From a bacterium (GTDB lineage Bacteria > Patescibacteriota > Gracilibacteria > JAUYGZ01), in contig JAUYKR010000127.1 of assembly GCA_030699855.1 (NCBI GenBank), forward strand, positions 1 to 5,803: a stretch of DNA of 5,803 nucleotides. Reading direction: 5' to 3'. Each line of letters begins with the position of its first letter. Position 1 is the stretch's first letter. Below are positions 1-5,803 of this stretch, one piece after another. A program made the position numbers and the translations under genes. The notes under the pieces are model-generated. The model was given only the letters and a program-made list of their open reading frames with translations. It was not told where the DNA came from and did no database searches.

Positions 1-275
1 TCAATCAGCATCGGCATCATCACGATTTGATTTCCGTTTTGCTGAACCGAGCCGATGACGGTTCTGGGCAGAGCAAAAGAAATGGCCTCGGCCTTCAGCG
101 TGGTGGAGAGCGGTGTTTGCGCGAAAGGATTGCCCAAAACTTCCAGAGTGACCGGATTTAAGGACACGGTGGCCAGGGCAGGCTCGGTAAATTTCGTGAA
201 GGTTACCTGAAAAGCCAGGCCGATGAGCAGGCCGAGGCAGAGAGCGACGGTACTTTTCGCAAAGACTGACTTCAT
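1..275 (-). CDS. Exported or membrane-anchored protein, N-terminal part only (runs off left edge)
   Basis: The minus-strand frame is open from an ATG at 275-273 to the window edge, giving 91 codons with no stop. The start is supported by a G-rich Shine-Dalgarno (AAGGGGGAG, just upstream at short spacing) and by a promoter about 25 bases further up. Residues 1-8 (MKSVFAKS) carry two lysines, and residues 9-22 form a hydrophobic core (TVALCLGLLIGLAF), so this is a signal peptide or an uncleaved N-terminal anchor. An Ala-Leu-Ala at residues 33-35 could be a signal peptidase I site, but it lies rather far from the core. The rest (residues 36-91) is a polar and beta-prone mix with no cysteine or recognisable motif. 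I do not recognise the family, and the function is unknown. It is transcribed divergently from the NYN gene. Confidence 0.72.
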   Translation of the reverse strand, partial: MKSVFAKSTVALCLGLLIGLAFQVTFTKFTEPALATVSLNPVTLEVLGNPFAQTPLSTTLKAEAISFALPRTVIGSVQQNGNQIVMMPMLI

Positions 276-300
276 ACTCCCCCTTGTGTTACAAGAATCA

Positions 301-330
301 GGTATATCCCTGACTTAGGGGGTGAGTCAA
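301..330 (-). promoter_or_regulatory. Sigma70-type promoter for the leftward exported-protein gene
   Basis: On the minus strand a TTGACT -35 box (325-330; 5 of 6 matches to consensus) is followed after 18 bases by TATACC (301-306; 4 of 6). The predicted transcript start falls near 294, giving a 5' leader of about 20 bases that contains the Shine-Dalgarno of the gene starting at 275. Two short inverted repeats overlap it: TGACT/AGTCA (311-315/325-329) across the -35 box and spacer, and TCAGG/CCTGA (298-302/309-313) across the -10. These could be operator sites or chance. Confidence 0.5.
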
Positions 331-494
331 GAGGAAAATACAAAAAACTAGGAGTGTCAACTTGGTGGGTCGGAGGGGGGACTGTGCCACCCACATCTAT
401 AGGAAGCACCGCTGACAGGGCGACGGCAGATTTTGAGGCACTCATTGCGGGTGTTACCATATCTATGGTTTCACTGGATCCACAAAAAAACTTC
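331..494. other. Spacer upstream of the NYN gene, G-rich, no convincing gene or promoter
   Basis: The NYN reading frame is open back to a GTG at 354. The residues it would add are rich in Gly, Pro, Thr and Ala and look unlike the domain that follows, and a GGAG lies directly against the GTG with no room for ribosome binding. I read this stretch as non-coding. It contains a G-rich run (371-380) inside a 6-bp inverted repeat GTGGGT/ACCCAC (365-370/389-394). I found no -35/-10 pair with sensible spacing facing the NYN gene. Confidence 0.4.
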
Positions 495-968
495 ATGAAC
501 AATTTTGCCTTCTTAGACGGTCAAAATGTGCATCTTGCCGTGAAGGAACTCGGCTGGCAGATCGATTGGGGGAAATTCAGAATTTATTTGAAAGAGAAAT
601 ACCATGTCCAACGGGCTTATATTTTTTTGGGATACGTGAGCAGAAATGAAGGCTTATACAATTTTTTGAGAAATTACGGATACATTTTGGTATTTAAACC
701 TACCATCACAAAGGGCTCTATCACGAAAGGAAATGTTGATTTGAATATAGCTCTTCAAGTCATGCTGGATTACAAGGCATTTGACCAGGCAATTCTCATT
801 ACAAATGACGGAGACTTTTACTGCCTCGTTGATTACCTGAAAGCTCGAAACAAGCTCCACTCTGTCATTTCCCCTAATATTCATAAGTGTGCGCGATTAC
901 TGAAGCAATCGGCTCAAGAAAAGATGCAGACAATTACCTTCTCGCAAAAAATACTTTCAAAAAAATGA
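495..968 (+). CDS. NYN-domain protein (PIN-like putative ribonuclease, LabA/DUF88-type)
   Basis: This is a 157-residue protein made almost entirely of one NYN domain, a PIN/FLAP-nuclease-like fold generally linked to metal-dependent RNA cleavage. Visible hallmarks are the first strand with DGQN (Asp8, Asn11), the central KGNVD (Asp82) and the NDGDF loop (Asp105, Asp107), so the acidic metal-binding set looks intact. LYNFL and ILVFKP (residues 54-69) also fit the family. The ATG at 495 is chosen because MNNFAFLDGQN is the usual beginning of short single-domain members. An ATG at 465 and a GTG at 354 are in frame, but none of the three has a good Shine-Dalgarno. The gene is clearly more AT-rich than the kinase (bases 661-720 are about 32% GC), which suggests recent acquisition. 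From memory, similar short stand-alone NYN proteins are common in Patescibacteria. The substrate is unknown. It stands alone, with no cotranscribed partner in view. Confidence 0.85.
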   Translation: MNNFAFLDGQNVHLAVKELGWQIDWGKFRIYLKEKYHVQRAYIFLGYVSRNEGLYNFLRNYGYILVFKPTITKGSITKGNVDLNIALQVMLDYKAFDQAILITNDGDFYCLVDYLKARNKLHSVISPNIHKCARLLKQSAQEKMQTITFSQKILSKK

Positions 969-1009
969 ACCGCACTCTCTAGGGACTAGCCCCCAGAGCA
1001 TTGCGGTTC
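967..1009 (+). terminator. Compound hairpin at the 3' end of the NYN gene, possible terminator
   Basis: A perfect 8-bp stem GAACCGCA/TGCGGTTC (967-974/1002-1009) starts inside the TGA stop codon. The loop can pair further as CTCT/AGAG (975-978/995-998) and GGG/CCC (982-984/992-994), with small bulges. No T run follows directly; the next T-rich stretch (CTTTATTTTA, from 1021) is 11 bases away. It may therefore be a weak or factor-assisted terminator, or an mRNA 3'-end protecting structure, rather than a classic intrinsic terminator. Confidence 0.45.
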
Positions 1010-1144
1010 GGGATGATCACCTTTATTTTAGCAAATGGTGAATCGAAGTCAAATTTTTCTCACTCCCCGCGAATCCACAGCCCTGCGAACGGACAAGATA
1101 TTTTAGCATGCCCCCTTGATGTCCACCGGCCGGCGAGTAAACTG

Positions 1145-1156
1145 TGACCAAGGTCA
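1145..1156. repeat. Palindrome TGACC-AA-GGTCA, possible operator half-sites
   Basis: Two perfect 5-bp arms are separated by two bases. It lies directly downstream of a weak -10-like TAAACT and about 50 bases upstream of the better promoter at 1204-1232. The symmetry and position suit a dimeric regulator, but a 10-base palindrome can arise by chance and no second copy was seen. Confidence 0.3.
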
Positions 1157-1187
1157 TCCATGGTATGGGATTCCAACCAACCGCCAA

Positions 1188-1202
1188 CCCCGCAAAGCGG
1201 GG
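1188..1202. terminator. Strong GC hairpin (CCCCGC-AAA-GCGGGG), terminator-like stem without T tract
   Basis: A perfect 6-bp stem of only G and C closes an AAA loop. Flanking AA (1186-1187) and TT (1204-1205) could extend it past one bulged C. Stems of this sequence type are common in intrinsic terminators, but CTTGTCGC follows here instead of a T run. It ends one base before the -35 box of the promoter at 1204, so it could insulate the kinase promoter from upstream transcription. Confidence 0.4.
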
Positions 1203-1203
1203 C

Positions 1204-1232
1204 TTGTCGCATCTCGCTAAATATGATATAAT
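1204..1232 (+). promoter_or_regulatory. Extended -10 promoter reading toward the kinase gene
   Basis: A perfect TATAAT (1227-1232) is preceded by TGA (1224-1226), an extended -10 element. At a 17-base spacing there is TTGTCG (1204-1209; 4 of 6 matches to TTGACA). The predicted start near 1239 would give a kinase mRNA leader of about 95 bases. A second TATAAT at 1268-1273 has no matching -35 and overlaps a ribosome-binding site, so this upstream one is the better candidate. Confidence 0.5.
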
Positions 1233-1271
1233 AATAACCTGAAGCGAATTTATGAGGTCAAAGGGAGTATA

Positions 1272-1301
1272 ATGAAGCTAAATCAAAAAAACTCACGGTA
1301 G
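1272..1301 (+). CDS. Possible nine-residue leader peptide ORF upstream of the kinase
   Basis: ATG (1272-1274) opens a nine-codon frame, MKLNQKNSR, that ends at TAG. It has the best Shine-Dalgarno in the plus-strand half of the region (AAAGGGAG, 1260-1267, 4 bases before the ATG), much better than that of the kinase start 31 bases after its stop. Its second half overlaps the left arm of an AT-rich inverted repeat. That arrangement fits a translated leader that couples ribosome position to a downstream structure, but an ORF this short has no coding statistics and could be accidental. Confidence 0.25.
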   Translation: MKLNQKNSR

Positions 1302-1324
1302 GCTAACACTGATTTGATTTTTTT
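1280..1324 (+). terminator. AT-rich inverted repeat with T7 tract just before the kinase start, possible attenuator
   Basis: AAATCAAA (1280-1287) and TTTGATTT (1313-1320) form a perfect 8-bp stem around a 25-base loop. The right arm continues into an unbroken T7 run (1318-1324), and the kinase ATG follows at 1333. The layout resembles an intrinsic terminator inside a leader. The stem has only one G-C pair and a long loop, so it would be weak on its own. Confidence 0.3.
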
Positions 1325-1332
1325 CTCAAGGT

Positions 1333-4300
1333 ATGTCCCCTGACGCCCCCAGAGATCGTGGTGAAGAGCCAAGAAAGGTCCGCTTGGGCCCGGTCCATGG
1401 TGCCCTTCAAAAGGGAGCCGGTGCCGCTCTGGCTTCCGATTCGGATAAGCTTCCGAAACCTTCTCCCGCCCCGGGTTCAGGTTCGGACTCCGATTCCGAC
1501 GCCGCCTCCAGACTGCTCCACAGCGGAGAGACGGGGCAAAGATGGGGGCAGGTTACGACCGGCCTTCAAGCGACGGAGGAGTTTTTGGGAAACGCCGCAA
1601 AAGAGCAAATGAGCCGTCAGGAGCGAATAACTGACAGAGGCAGTTTTGTGACCACCTGTGCCGATCCGCTCATTGCTCGCATCAACGCCTTCTTTAGCGT
1701 CCGCGACGAAGCTCTCACGGCCAGAAACCTGGGCACCAGAAGCCGCGATGAGATTCAGGCGGTGGTGATCAGGCTCGATGCCCTGCTCAACTCGACCAAC
1801 CCAGTCATTCAAGGCTATCTTTTCGGAGTCATCGAACGCCTAAGGGTAGCCAGAGGCCTACTGCAGAAACTGCTCGAGGAATCCGGTACCTTCAAGTCGA
1901 TGCCGGGAAGTCCTGATCCGGAAGGTGCTACCACCGCCTTTGCTCCGGCGGACACCCATGCGGCTGCTCCGGTGTTAGCTAAAACTCACGAGGCAATCGG
2001 CGACCTCGAACTCGTCGACGCCAGCGCCACCGGTGGCGCCAGAGTCGTTTCCGCCGCCAAACTGAACCGAATATTCAGTGGTCTTGAAACAGCCAGACCG
2101 GCCCAGGGCGGAGCGACCTTTCAACTTCATCTCGCCGAAGGCCCAGAAGGCCTGCCCGCCGAGGTGGGTTTTGCCGGGCGCACGATGGTACTGAATCCCG
2201 CTGATCTCACTCACACCCTCAGCCTATCCGCCACTCAACTGGCACGATTGACCGCGAGGGCTTCTTCGACTGGCGCTCTCCCTGCTGGATTCACAGCGGC
2301 AGATTCACAGCCCCTCGCCGTCGATGGTGACGTGCTGCTGATTGAAGGTGAAGCGGTAGCCGCTCTGCCTCCACTGCCCCTGGAAGGCTGGGACAAGCTT
2401 TCCCCCCGCGAGCAAGCCATGATGCATGACCTGTGTGATCCGCTGGAACAGAAATTGGGAGTAAAAATACAGAGTATCGCCGGAAAGGGAAGCATGGGGA
2501 TGGTGCTCATCGCCCATCACACAGGATTTGAATGCCTGGTGGCTCTGAAGGTGGGTTTGCCAAAGGACCCAGGTGGAGGTGGAATGCAGGTGAACACTCA
2601 GAAGGCCTTACAAAAAGAAGCCAAGGTGATGCGCGCTTGCGACCATCCGGCAATCGTGAAGCCCGATCACATTGACTCGGTCCAGAGTCAGACGGGAAGG
2701 GACTACCCCTTCCTGATGATGAAACTTCAGGACTCCCTTGCCCCCCAGGAAAATCGATTTGCTCCCGCTGCTCAGGCGCTTTCCCAAGCACGGCTGACGG
2801 CAGAAACGCTGCCAGAGTGGAGAGTATATCTCGCCTCTTTTGTGAACGGAAAACCACCTACTGGACAACGAGGTCCGAACGGACAAGGCGTCACCGCTCT
2901 TTCCAGCGCCCTGGTCGCCCTGCTACCCCTGTCTTTCTGGGCCAGAGAGCAGGCCACCATCCGAGCCTTTATCGCCGCCACCAAGGCGCAAAGGATAACT
3001 CAAGGAAAAGCCTTCATGGCCGCTCTTATCGGCATGATTCAAAAAGCCGAGACGGTTCTTTCCCTCAGCGCCTGCGTGGACAGCCTGGGACAAGGAGCTC
3101 TGGATGGGAAAAAGTACCAGCGCTTCGTTCAGGCTCTGCTCGAATCGGGAGTTGCGGTCCCACCGGCCATCGCGAAACTGATGACGAAGCTGTCACTGAT
3201 GATGAGTAGGGATCTCGCTCGAGGTCTGCAACGGGTCCATGAACAAGGCTACCTCCATCACGACGTGAAGGCCGCCAATATCTATGTCAGCCCAGACGCC
3301 GCCGGGCCGGTGATCTCCCTGCTGCGGCAGTTCGCGGAACAGACCATCGGCATCAGTCAGAAAGCTGATCTCAGCCCACAGGTTCAGGCCTGCGCCCAGC
3401 ACCTGGAGGCGATCGCCAAGAGCGGCGACAGTACCGCCTTCCTGTCCGACATGGGCGTCAGCGACAGAAGCGACGCCAAGGGGAAGGATGTGGCCGGCTC
3501 GGCCAATCACATGCCGTTCGAGAAATTTTTGGGGAGGACCGGCAGAGCCGACAGCTACGCCCTCGCCGTCACCTGCCTCGAGCTTCTCATTGGCACAGAA
3601 CCCTTTCAGAACATTCGATCGGTTCATGAGATGTTCGGGGCCATCTATCGCCTCCCTCAAGACAAGCCGGGAACGACGGAAGATCTGTCCCTGCTCGACA
3701 TGAAGTCTGAGATCAGTCCTCAGGCCCTTGCTTTTCTGAAGGCCAACATTCCAACGGAACTGTTTACACTCCTTTCCCAGTTGCTGTGGATCCCGAGAGA
3801 CACCAAGGCCCTGCAGGATGGGGATATCGAAGCTCCTCAGGTGGCCGATGCCGACATCGTCAGCACTCTGACCAGAGCTTTGGGATTGGATGTGGAAGTA
3901 GAAAGAAAAACAGCGGAGCAGCGAGGAGCACAAAGAGCCAAGAAAGTTTTGCGAGGAGAAGTCGCGAAGGCCCAGGAGGAAGCGGGCCGGCAGCGAAGCC
4001 GGGTTGAGAGCGTGCTCAAAGTTGGCGGTGGAGTTGTCACGGTGATCATCCTGCTCGCCATCATCGGCGTCAGCATCAGCAAGCATCGGGCTGATCAGCA
4101 GGCGGAAGGCAATGTTGCCAAAGCTAAGGAGCGGCTGCGTCTGTCCGCCAGAGCATCAGCATACGGTGATTTTGAATCTCGCCTGAATGAAACCCTGGGC
4201 GGCCAAGGCAGCCGGGTTCGAGAAGCCGTGGCCAGAGCCATGGCCGGTAAGGATCCTAAAAAACTCCTGGACGAATTGGATGACCTGCCTGAGGATCTGC

Positions 4301-5803
4301 TGGGGGAACTTCTGAGCACGCTGTCGAATGGAACCGGCAGTTTGACTTTTGGCCTTCAGACCCGCCTGGATGGACAGGCTTCGGAGGATACCGGCACCCG
4401 TGACCGAGAGAGAAGGGCCCTCGAAGCTTTGTTGGCGAAGATCGATCCAAGATCAGAACTGCTGGCCGTTTTGGCCAGACCGCCCGTTCCTGAACCGAGT
4501 GGGACAAGGGGAAGAAAACCCACGGCAAGCGGAGGTGGAACCCCTCCTGAAGAAGTGATTCCCGACCCCGTCGATCATCGAACCCTGGCCCAGATCGCCA
4601 AAGAGCTCCGCCGAGCCTTTTCCGGACGACTGGATGCCCTCGACTCCGCCCTCACTCGCCTGCGAACAGAAGTTCCCCAGTTTGCCTGGGAGGAGCAGAC
4701 GGAGGGAGACGGAATGTCCCCGGCCAAAGGCGACCGAGCGACGGTCGTTCTCAAGGGTCCGGGAGGAAAGGCAGTCACTGACGCCAAGACCTTTGACGAG
4801 TTCTGGGAGCTGATTGAAGCGATGAGAGCCTGCGCCAAAGCCGCGGCTGATGATGACGAAACGGTTTCCGGACTCAAGGCCAAAGAGCGTCTGGATAAGC
4901 TGACCCCGGAAATGGAGCAGCTAGCGAAAACGCTGGGGATGAGTGACCTGGCCTTCACCCTGCGAAGAGCGGTGGAGCTGATCCCGGGAGCCACAGACAG
5001 CCGCTTCTTCAAAGAAAAGCTGGAACGATTTACGACACGGGCCAGGGCAACGCATGCCCGATCCGGACTTGGCGAAGCGGTGGACATCGAAGCTCTGCTG
5101 GCCCCGCTCGAAGCGATGCTGGGGGAGAACATGCGAACGGCCACCGAGATGGCGGCGACCATTACGGATACGATGAAGGAGAGAGGCATTGATTTGTTTG
5201 ATGGTAGGTTTGCGGGGACGGTGCTGAATGTAAAGGGCTATCCGCTTGAAGAGGGGAGTGAGGAGAGGATGAAGGAGTTGACTATGGCCTATAAAAAGCA
5301 TCTCGATGCGATCGAAACGCATGGTGCCACGGGTCTTATTGCGGAAATCGAGATCTTTTTCAGGACAAACGAGCAGGACATTACGACGCACAATCGTGAT
5401 TTGCTCGGGTCTGAAGATTTGAACAATCCGTTCAATTTAGAGAGAAGATCAAAAGCTAGTGGTGCCGGCTATGGGGCTTTGAATGTCTTGATTAGGGCCG
5501 CAAACGCAAGACATGCTGGCAAGCCCTCTCCGCTTATCGGCGAGTTGGCTACAATACCCGGCATTGATGCCTACCTGGCACGATTTTTTGACGCGGTAAT
5601 GAAGCGGTGTATAAGTGGCTATAATGCCTTCAGTAGTTCAGGAAATCCAACCTTTACAGCTGAATGTGATATTGCCAGGGGCTTTATGGTAGGAATTTTA
5701 AATGTAGCTGGTGGTAAAGGATATTATGCTCAGGTATTTCCAGAAATTCGACAGGGATCAATTAGAGAATCGCTCCCTACCGGGGATCCTGAACCAGGGG
5801 TAT
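1333..5803 (+). CDS. Giant transmembrane Hanks-type Ser/Thr protein kinase, C-terminus beyond the right edge
   Basis: One open frame gives at least 1490 residues. A stop at 1315 and no other start between make ATG 1333 the earliest start; its AAGG Shine-Dalgarno is only one base away. Residues 1-376 are an unrecognised N-terminal region: Pro/Ser/Asp-rich to about 56, then largely helical. The kinase domain (about 377-830) shows the glycine loop GKGSMG (384-389), the ATP lysine in VALK (Lys406), helix C Glu429, catalytic loop HHDVKAAN (Asp644, Lys646, Asn649), DMG (Asp706), MPFE for APE (Glu730) and the F-helix Asp740. Insertions of roughly 120 residues (about 470-590) and 40 residues (about 655-698) enlarge it. 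A charged helix (852-896) leads to one membrane span (897-916). About 574 further residues, probably extracytoplasmic, are mainly helical with a Pro/Gly linker near 1049-1082. This order resembles PknB-like receptor kinases, but no PASTA or other sensor domain is recognised. It probably phosphorylates cytoplasmic proteins; substrates and ligand are unknown. Confidence 0.88.
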   Translation, partial: MSPDAPRDRGEEPRKVRLGPVHGALQKGAGAALASDSDKLPKPSPAPGSGSDSDSDAASRLLHSGETGQRWGQVTTGLQATEEFLGNAAKEQMSRQERITDRGSFVTTCADPLIARINAFFSVRDEALTARNLGTRSRDEIQAVVIRLDALLNSTNPVIQGYLFGVIERLRVARGLLQKLLEESGTFKSMPGSPDPEGATTAFAPADTHAAAPVLAKTHEAIGDLELVDASATGGARVVSAAKLNRIFSGLETARPAQGGATFQLHLAEGPEGLPAEVGFAGRTMVLNPADLTHTLSLSATQLARLTARASSTGALPAGFTAADSQPLAVDGDVLLIEGEAVAALPPLPLEGWDKLSPREQAMMHDLCDPLEQKLGVKIQSIAGKGSMGMVLIAHHTGFECLVALKVGLPKDPGGGGMQVNTQKALQKEAKVMRACDHPAIVKPDHIDSVQSQTGRDYPFLMMKLQDSLAPQENRFAPAAQALSQARLTAETLPEWRVYLASFVNGKPPTGQRGPNGQGVTALSSALVALLPLSFWAREQATIRAFIAATKAQRITQGKAFMAALIGMIQKAETVLSLSACVDSLGQGALDGKKYQRFVQALLESGVAVPPAIAKLMTKLSLMMSRDLARGLQRVHEQGYLHHDVKAANIYVSPDAAGPVISLLRQFAEQTIGISQKADLSPQVQACAQHLEAIAKSGDSTAFLSDMGVSDRSDAKGKDVAGSANHMPFEKFLGRTGRADSYALAVTCLELLIGTEPFQNIRSVHEMFGAIYRLPQDKPGTTEDLSLLDMKSEISPQALAFLKANIPTELFTLLSQLLWIPRDTKALQDGDIEAPQVADADIVSTLTRALGLDVEVERKTAEQRGAQRAKKVLRGEVAKAQEEAGRQRSRVESVLKVGGGVVTVIILLAIIGVSISKHRADQQAEGNVAKAKERLRLSARASAYGDFESRLNETLGGQGSRVREAVARAMAGKDPKKLLDELDDLPEDLLGELLSTLSNGTGSLTFGLQTRLDGQASEDTGTRDRERRALEALLAKIDPRSELLAVLARPPVPEPSGTRGRKPTASGGGTPPEEVIPDPVDHRTLAQIAKELRRAFSGRLDALDSALTRLRTEVPQFAWEEQTEGDGMSPAKGDRATVVLKGPGGKAVTDAKTFDEFWELIEAMRACAKAAADDDETVSGLKAKERLDKLTPEMEQLAKTLGMSDLAFTLRRAVELIPGATDSRFFKEKLERFTTRARATHARSGLGEAVDIEALLAPLEAMLGENMRTATEMAATITDTMKERGIDLFDGRFAGTVLNVKGYPLEEGSEERMKELTMAYKKHLDAIETHGATGLIAEIEIFFRTNEQDITTHNRDLLGSEDLNNPFNLERRSKASGAGYGALNVLIRAANARHAGKPSPLIGELATIPGIDAYLARFFDAVMKRCISGYNAFSSSGNPTFTAECDIARGFMVGILNVAGGKGYYAQVFPEIRQGSIRESLPTGDPEPGV

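Larger units (their letters stand above)
1010..1203. other. Non-coding region with several inverted repeats
   Basis: No credible coding frame was found on either strand, and no tRNA-like cloverleaf. From left to right it holds a TCACC/GGTGA hairpin (1017-1021/1037-1041) with a T5 run 12 bases beyond it, a GC-rich palindrome around CCGGCCGG (from about 1126), a TGACC/GGTCA inverted repeat, and a strong CCCCGC/GCGGGG hairpin. A weak promoter-like pair, TTGATG (1116-1121) and TAAACT (1138-1143) with 16 bases between, abuts the TGACC palindrome. It matches consensus at only 4 of 6 positions in each box. Confidence 0.4.

Noticed and set aside
354..494. GTG-started N-terminal extension of the NYN protein (47 residues)
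   Set aside because: The extension does not resemble NYN proteins, the GGAG touches the start codon, and the family normally begins a few residues before DGQN, which fits the ATG at 495.
1017..1058. TCACC/GGTGA hairpin followed by a T5 run, considered as the NYN terminator
   Set aside because: The stem is only 5 bp with a mismatch above it, and the T run begins 12 bases after the stem, too far for intrinsic termination.
1268..1273. Second perfect TATAAT as a kinase promoter
   Set aside because: No -35-like hexamer occurs 16-18 bases upstream and there is no TG extension; the bases are better explained as the spacer between a Shine-Dalgarno and the mini-ORF start.
1358..1612. Plus-strand 84-codon frame in a second phase at the start of the kinase gene
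   Set aside because: It is rich in Pro and Arg and shares the region with the longer kinase frame, which has better codon use and continues without interruption.
3193..4086. Minus-strand open frame of 297 codons lying inside the kinase gene
   Set aside because: It is antisense to the kinase C-lobe and membrane span, whose motifs are clear on the plus strand. Its length follows from the high third-position GC of the real gene, and its translation shows no domain.
4575..5189. Minus-strand open frame of 204 codons
   Set aside because: It is rich in Ser, Ala and Arg with low complexity, as expected for the antisense of a GC-rich gene, and overlaps the continuous kinase frame.
1..5803. A defence island or mobile element joining the NYN protein and kinase
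   Set aside because: There is no transposase, integrase, terminal repeat, restriction or CRISPR gene, and the NYN gene and kinase are separated by 364 bases with separate signals.

Overview
The window looks like bacterial genomic DNA from a GC-moderate to GC-rich bacterium with membrane signalling, probably an uncultured lineage. Large multidomain Hanks kinases of this style occur in groups such as Planctomycetota, Myxococcota and Ca. Riflebacteria, but nothing here fixes the taxon. No rRNA, tRNA, CRISPR array, insertion sequence or integrase was seen.

Left edge (1-275, minus strand): the first 91 codons of an exported or membrane-anchored protein that runs off the window. A good sigma70-type promoter lies just upstream at 301-330. 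Next comes a 219-base G-rich spacer, then a small AT-rich gene (495-968, plus strand) for a NYN-domain protein, a PIN-like putative ribonuclease with all its acidic catalytic residues. A compound hairpin overlaps its stop codon.

Middle (969-1332): a gene-poor stretch of 364 bases that is rich in inverted repeats. It holds a TGACC/GGTCA palindrome, a CCCCGC/GCGGGG hairpin, an extended -10 promoter at 1204-1232, a possible nine-codon leader ORF with a Shine-Dalgarno, and an AT-rich inverted repeat that runs into a T tract just before the next start codon.

Right side (1333-5803, plus strand): one uninterrupted reading frame of at least 1490 codons that is still open at the right edge. It encodes a very large transmembrane Hanks-type Ser/Thr protein kinase. 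In order it has a 376-residue N-terminal region of unknown fold, a kinase domain expanded by two insertions and carrying HHD and DMG in place of HRD and DFG, a charged helical stretch, one membrane span near residues 897-916, and at least 570 residues of mostly helical, probably extracytoplasmic sequence. Third-position GC falls strongly in the last 600 bases.

The three genes do not form an operon. The exported protein is transcribed away from the NYN gene, and the kinase has its own promoter and leader. The features most worth attention are the kinase architecture and its unusual leader.
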